Origin: Paraspadella gotoi
Lineage: Eukaryota; Chaetognatha
Reading direction: 5' to 3'
Length of the DNA stretch: 64,000 bases
Assembly: GCA_051294375.1 (NCBI GenBank)
Contig: CM119271.1
Location: 924,721-988,720, forward strand
The translations under genes were made by a program, and so were the position numbers. The notes under the pieces are model-generated. The model worked only from the letters and a program-made list of their open reading frames with translations, did not search any database and had not been told where the DNA came from. Of this stretch, positions 1 to 64,000 are shown in pieces. Numbering within the stretch: position 1 is the stretch's first letter; every line of letters begins with the position of its first letter.

Positions 1-355
1 TTTCTCGGTCATGGAAATGGTTTCTCACCTTTTTCCTTTTCACAGTCAAACTCACCTTCCCCCACCAAAGAAGGCAGGGTAAAACGGAGTGCGATCCTCC
101 ACCTCACCCACGCTTGGCTTCTGAAACTCCTTCGGAACTCTACCATCTTTTTACTTACCGAACTTCACCTGACTCTTTCATGTCCTTTGAAATAACAAAC
201 CATAAAAAATATTAAAAGAAATTCGTAAATTTCCAGTTTGTTAACTTTGTTTACGTCCTTTCTCCTCCTCCTCCTCCTCCTCCCCCTATATGGAGAACCC
301 GCCCCTAAGGGAATCGCCGCGGCTCTGATCGCCTCTTCCTCCGCTGCTGTTGCAG

Positions 356-59459
<59,104 letters not shown>

Positions 59460-59786
59460 TGTGACTGATAAGTTTGGAAAACTTTTTAAAAAATTTAAAC
59501 AATTTTAAACGAGTCCAAACAAAAGTTTTAACACTGAAAGATTTTCGAAATTTTAAATTAATTAATATTTAAAATGGTTCATTTCATAATACTATTGTAA
59601 CTCGATTACGGATAATTGTACAGAAGTGAAACTCTGTTAAGAACAAATTATGATCTCAAAATATCAAATATGTTTCACACCATGAATTTTGCGCTGCCTT
59701 GAATGGACCATATAGCCATAGTCATATAGTGTCCATAAATTAATCATAGACTGCATTGCTTCGTTTTTTTGTTACGCATTTTTTAG

Positions 59787-59823
<37 letters not shown>

Positions 59824-59846
59824 TCTCTTCCTCTCTCTCTTCTTCT

Positions 59847-59886
<40 letters not shown>

Positions 59887-60782
59887 TTCTCTCTCTCTCT
59901 TCTCGTCTCTATGCATTTTTTTATCTTATCGCTGACCGCGCACTAAGCCGCACAAGTTTGCATATCATTATTCCTGGTCTCTAAATTATTCGATAAAACG
60001 ATAAACGATTATCATGGATTAACACAACATGTAACGAGATTGTTAAATTTAAACCCGATAAAAAGTTCAACTAATTAGTCATTTTAATCAGTTAAAGCAA
60101 AAGATAAAAGAACTTATACAATTCACCAAAAAACTTTAGGAAGCAGTTCGTTTGGGCGTGGCCACTTGTTTGTAAAATAGATCGAGTTAACTTGATCTGA
60201 ATCTTAAAAATTCAATTTCTTCCTTCTTCGCGAGAGCGCGTCCGTATCGGACGACGCTTATGCGGGGCATTAGACGTTAATTACGCTTACATTGAATATC
60301 TTAGCGAATAAATAGACGTTACTTACTGATCTGTTTTGTTTATTTACCGAAACAATACTTGAGATAGAGCTGATGACTGTAACTCGTACTGTATAGTTGA
60401 ATAGTACCAAAACATCAAAAATAATAAAAAAATAACAAAATTTTAATATATAGTTAAAAAGATATTAACTTTTAAGAATTTACATGAATGTAAATCAGAT
60501 GTGAGTATCACAGGTATTCCTTCCTAATCAGTGTGTCACCGATTTAAATTCAGTTACTATCGCATTGTTCAGAGTTCCTTGTTACATCCAGGAATGATAT
60601 ATTTGTTGCAAGAGAAGGAAAATCGGGGTGCGACAAATTTTTATACATAACAGATATCAAGAAAAAGAAAAGAAAAGTGTATGATAGATTTAAACAATAA
60701 TGTATATCAAATTGAAACAAAGTTATTCTCATTATATCGACCTCGCTCTTCTGCCTTTTCCTCGTCGTTTCCACAATCAGTC
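59460..60782. other. Convergent intergenic region
   Basis: The 3' flanks of CNGL (+) and collagen IV (-) meet here. It is AT-rich with CT runs at 59792-59905. AATAAA occurs on the + strand near 60307 and 60421 as candidate polyadenylation signals; their use is not shown. Confidence 0.55.
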
Positions 60783-60876
60783 TCAGACCAAGTAGGCGTG
60801 GAACTTTTTGTGGCAAACTTGGCACCGGGAAATCCTCTGGCGTAGGGAACCGTCCTTTATCGTTTCCGGTTTAGGT
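60783..60876 (-). CDS. Collagen IV last exon
   Basis: The acceptor is aaatcttag, with phase 2 in. It reads [20 protein letters not shown] followed by [10 protein letters not shown] and TGA at 60785-60783. SRCQVC is the closing cysteine motif of the second C4 repeat. Confidence 0.94.
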
Positions 60877-62439
60877 CTAAGATTTAAAGTTTAAAAAAAG
60901 GTTAGAGAGAGAGAGACTGAGTGAGAGAGAAGCAGAGACAGTCCAACCTCTTAAACTGGTGCTCATGGTCGATCGTCGCGAGCCAAAAACTGAACGAGTT
61001 TCCGTAATAATTACAAGTTCCACGTCCGTGACATTCGATGAATGGAGATGAACGGAAATCCTCGAGGCATGATCCTAGGAGGGGGGGACAGGGGGGTGGG
61101 GTGGGGGAAGGCAGCGGGGGTGTTGGCGATGTATAGTAATGGTGAGCATAAGCTGCGTGACAATTTACTTTTCTTCAGAATGTCCCATTTCGAGCACTAT
61201 TTTCCGAGGGCGCCCCATTTCTGTTCCTTAACTTATTAACTTATCAAGCCACCAAAAACAAATCGGATCGGAGACTCGGGCGATCTCCGCAGGAAATAGA
61301 ATCGCCGAATCCTGATTGGTCAAGTATAGAACCGAAATCAGCTTGCAGAATCATTGGAACTGTAAATTTCACCCACGTCGCCGATCCTTTCTTAGTTATA
61401 AATAGACTTAGCTTGTTCTAGTTTCATTTGCATTGATCAAGACTCCTGAGTGTGTCTGACCGTCACCTTTATTCTCAGAATAAAATCTCATCTTGATTTT
61501 GCCCCTAGAAATCATGAGTTTTTCCTTAAATCTGGTGACAGGACTTCTGGATGCGAAAGTCGGAGCTGTGCGTTGGCAAAGCGAGACCGTCCTAGGGTAA
61601 CCGCGCCAGTGACTGGAGGCGTCACTGAGGGTCGGAAGCCCCCAAAGCCAACAGTGAGATGCCCCATCCCAATGGGCATCACAGGCAACCCGGCTGTTGC
61701 CATAGAGCCATGGATAAACACATGGTAACGGCCGACCAAAAACTGGATACAATCATGACAGCTCTCCAAGGTGGAATCAACCCGCCCCAAACAGCGCCGA
61801 CACCATCGTCAATCTACCCCGTACTGCCCAACATAAGACAGCCCATCCAGGCCCCATCCTCCACGCAACCTTATTTTAAACCTTAATCTAACCCTAATCT
61901 TCAATCCATAACCTTATTCTAACATTATTTGGTTAAAGGATTAGAATTTAAGTTTAAGTAAATAATACGCACCTAATATTAATCGTAATCCTTAACCAAA
62001 TCGTTATCCTTTCACCTTCCAACCTTATTTTTAAACTTTATAACCTATTTAATTCTGAATTTAAGCTGAAATAGGGTACTTAAGGATAATTTACCCTTAT
62101 TGGCTATCCCTAAAAACTTTGTGTTCCAGAAAGACAAGACTTTGTCCTTACCCGGTGATTCAAGGCTTTGTCCCGTTCCTTGTCCTCCGGTTCCTCTTTC
62201 GAAAAGAAGGAATAACCGATCCAGAGTGACTCGTAGTCCGCAGGACAATCGGGGATGGACATAGATTGAGAATGTACCGCGACGACCTGGAAAGGACAAG
62301 GGACGATTTGAGGAGAAAAACAGGCAAAAGGAATAGGGACAAGGAACAAGGACAAGGAGTAAGGGAAACATGGACTTGTGATGCAGTTTGTTTGAAGTAA
62401 GGTTTTAAATATCTTTTTCAATCACTAAAACACTATTTC

Positions 62440-62522
<83 letters not shown>

Positions 62523-63886
62523 CTCTCCTACTCTCAAGGCGCTCCTTTAAAAATGAAACAACGCGAAAAAAAACTCCGCTTAAAGCCCAGGGTGATTCTA
62601 AACCCCCTCACCTGGTTTTCACACTCGCACACGACGCATCGAGAAATGTGGTCGCGATTCCACTCTTGCGTCATCGGGTGAAGCTCGGGGTGCGTGGGGC
62701 TTCCGTCGATAACCAGTAGGTGTAGTCGTTTCTTGGGGGGGGCGGGGAGTTTGGGGAGGTGGGGGGGGAAGAAGGGGAGAGGAGGAAGAGAAGGGGAAGA
62801 GCGGATGGGAGAAGAATGGGAAGAGAGGGAAGGAAGGGAAATAAAAATAACACGAAAGGAATTGTCACATTATCCATTTGGTTGAAGAGGTAGCTTTTGA
62901 AATTGCTTTTCAATTTCTCTTTTTTGACATTTCTTTTTTTAAAGAAACTTGTTCCGCTGCACTGAGAGAATAACCAACATCTCTCTCTCTCTCTCTTTCT
63001 TTCTTTCTCTCTCTCTCTCTTTCTCTCTCTTTCTTTCTCTCTCTCTCTCTCTCTCTGTCAAATACACAGATGTTTTTTTTTTTCTGAAATATTTTTTTAA
63101 CGCTCGTTGAGGTACAGACCCAGGATTCAATTTTTTTTTCCTTTTTTCCTTTCTTTTTTCTCTCTCCTTTCCTTCTCTCAACTTTTAGTTGCACCATTAG
63201 TACACGCGGAGCAACTTTTCGGTCAGTCAATCCGTCTGTCTTTTCGGTCAGTCAATCCGTCTGTCTTTTCGGTCAGTCAATCCGTCTGTAACCTATATAC
63301 GTTTTAAATTCAGCATTTTTATCAATACTTGGTAGTAAGAGTAAGACGATGTACCATATTGTACATTCACGTTAGTCGGTTCTTTTTCTATGAAAAAAAA
63401 ACCTTGGTATAATTCTTTCTTTTCGTTGTTTTTGAGAGATTTACAAAGATCTTTTGAATTTTTTACAACGATTTTAATTTTACATAGCAGACATGTTTCG
63501 ACTCACAATTTTGAGTCTTCTTCAGCGCGTAAAACAGTTTGTGAAAAAAAAACCTTAAAACTCATCTCTCTTCCCTCTTTCCTTCCGTTTACTCTTCCCC
63601 TCCTTTCTCCCTTCTCCCCTCCTCCCCCCTTCTCCCCTTCCTTCTCCCTCCCCCCCCTCCTCCCCCTTTCTCCCCTTCCCCTCTCCCTTCCCTCTTCAAA
63701 CCTCCCTCCCCCCTTTCTCCCTTCCCCCCTCCGCCCCCCCACCTCCCTTCTCCCATCAATAAATAAAAACCTGGTAGCGAAGTAACAGATTTCGTTGAAG
63801 TTGCAAAACATGAAGGGCATCGAGGTGAAGCGGCGAAGACAACTTCCCGGTTTCCCTAAATCTTGTCCGTGGGCGAATTTTCCTCC
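60783..63886 (-). CDS. Type IV collagen alpha chain, C-terminal NC1 domain (5' part outside window)
   Basis: This is a basement-membrane network collagen; the NC1 domain joins protomers end to end outside the cell. Five minus-strand exons (63886-63771, 62731-62612, 62286-62152, 61074-60948, 60876-60783) give both C4 half-repeats. Half one has [30 protein letters not shown] and [13 protein letters not shown] ending ISRCVVCE. Half two has [37 protein letters not shown] and SFWLATI ending [11 protein letters not shown]. The conserved NC1 cysteines are in place. ECHGRGTC favours an alpha1-like chain. Two exons need one extra base each, at 62687-62690 and 62202-62205, both homopolymers. The collagenous Gly-X-Y part and the first NC1 strands (HSQT...LWDGYSL) lie beyond the right edge. 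Confidence 0.93.
60948..61074 (-). CDS. Collagen IV NC1 exon (ECHGRGTC)
   Basis: The acceptor is ccccctcctag, with phase 1 in. It reads [20 protein letters not shown] and then [21 protein letters not shown]. Phase is 2 out. Confidence 0.95.
61075..62151. other. Collagen IV intron holding repeat D with a nested LTR-like remnant
   Basis: G-rich tract 61080-61125; repeat D left part from about 61185 and right part to about 62090; LTR-like and gag-like sequence between them (61255-61887). Confidence 0.55.
61255..61887 (+). mobile_element. LTR-retrotransposon remnant (LTR 3' part, leader, gag-like start)
   Basis: TATAAATAG (61398) and AATAAAATC (61481) are spaced like an LTR promoter and polyadenylation signal. 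TCTGGTGACAGGACTTCTGG (61536) could be the junction with a primer-binding site. After a leader, an ATG at 61710 opens [20 protein letters not shown], then a Pro-rich stretch of 59 codons in all, ending within repeat D. No protease or polymerase remains. Confidence 0.45.
62152..62286 (-). CDS. Collagen IV NC1 exon (VHSQ...LWIGYSF), frame break
   Basis: The acceptor is gtcctttccag, with phase 0 in. It reads [27 protein letters not shown], then needs one more base in the T run (plus-strand 62202-62205) to continue [17 protein letters not shown], leaving phase 1 as the next exon requires. Confidence 0.92.
62442..62528. repeat. (CT)n microsatellite
   Basis: This is a CT run with one TCTTCT interruption. 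On the collagen transcript it is a (GA)n run inside the intron 62611-62287. Confidence 0.9.
62612..62731 (-). CDS. Collagen IV NC1 exon (NDYTYWLST), frame break
   Basis: The acceptor is ccccccccaag and the donor AACCAG|gtgagg. [15 protein letters not shown] is followed, after one base missing from the C run (plus-strand GGGG 62687-62690), by [25 protein letters not shown]. With that base added, the phases (2 in, 0 out) fit both neighbours. Confidence 0.92.
62732..63770. other. Collagen IV intron with CT/TTTC repeats and a MITE C fragment
   Basis: The intron contains a GGGGAGGTGGGG-rich tract (62735-62840), CT and CTTT repeats (62980-63056), a MITE C fragment with three GGTCAGTCAATCCGTCTGTC units (63188-63290), and a long pyrimidine tract (63565-63755). 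No exon was seen. Confidence 0.55.
63188..63290 (+). mobile_element. MITE family C fragment with a triplicated motif
   Basis: It begins GTTGCACCATTAGTACACGC and then contains TTTTCGGTCAGTCAATCCGT CTGTC three times in tandem. Confidence 0.55.
63771..63886 (-). CDS. Collagen IV NC1 exon (HGQDLG...FCNFN)
   Basis: The acceptor is gacacgcgcag and the donor CTACCAG|gttttt. It reads [20 protein letters not shown] and then [18 protein letters not shown], phase 2 out. HGQDLG and PGSCL...FCN are diagnostic of the first C4 repeat. Confidence 0.94.
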
Positions 63887-64000
63887 CTGCGCGTGTCGCC
63901 GGGTTTGGGGGAGTGAGAGGGAGAGGGAGGAAAGGGGGAGGTGTGAGAAGATAAGAGAGGATGGGGGGGAGTGTGCGTGCGACATATGGCGCGGCTTATA

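Overview
The window is animal nuclear DNA, very probably from a protostome invertebrate. An arthropod is my best guess but is not proven. Genes are split into small exons with GT-AG introns, intergenic and intronic DNA is AT-rich, (GA)n/(CT)n microsatellites are extraordinarily abundant, and several families of short non-autonomous transposons are scattered through the introns. There are no bacterial features.

Four protein-coding loci can be read from splice-phase-consistent exons and family motifs. (1) A cyclic-nucleotide-gated-like channel of the invertebrate CNGL (Drosophila CngL) type occupies the + strand from the left edge to 59459. It has about 30 exons covering an N-terminal region, S1-S6, the pore, a complete cyclic-nucleotide-binding domain and a long Ser/Gln/Pro-rich cytoplasmic tail. 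(2) A complete five-exon TNF-superfamily ligand of 256 residues lies antisense at 13086-10904, inside the CNGL intron between the S3 and S4 exons. (3) A 3'-5' exonuclease-like (DEDDy, RNase D/WRN fold) coding block with two tandem domains, the second without its catalytic residues, lies antisense in the same intron (about 20740-19024). (4) The C-terminal NC1 domain of a type IV collagen alpha chain is on the minus strand (63886-60783), convergent with CNGL and continuing beyond the right edge.

Layout: 1-9905 CNGL N-terminus and S1-S3 with large introns; 9906-21222 one giant intron holding the TNF gene, a 2.2-kb transposon and the exonuclease block; 21223-26005 S4 to S6; 26006-32175 an intron in which the expected C-linker exon was not found and which contains an 83-base assembly gap; 32176-37042 the nucleotide-binding domain; 44066-59459 the tail exons, with one possible alternative 3' end; 59460-60782 convergent intergenic DNA; 60783-64000 collagen IV.

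The most notable points are the nested antisense TNF ligand and a 2.2-kb terminal-inverted-repeat element inserted 92 bp upstream of its start codon, with a second copy 20 kb away and perfect 4-bp target duplications at both. Others are a CNG pore reading GDLP, preceded by a 198-codon Ser/Thr/Pro exon that may form a giant extracellular turret, and (GA)n/(CT)n tracts placed at intron ends. One-base frame breaks, mostly at homopolymers, occur in three of the four genes and look more like consensus errors than gene death.
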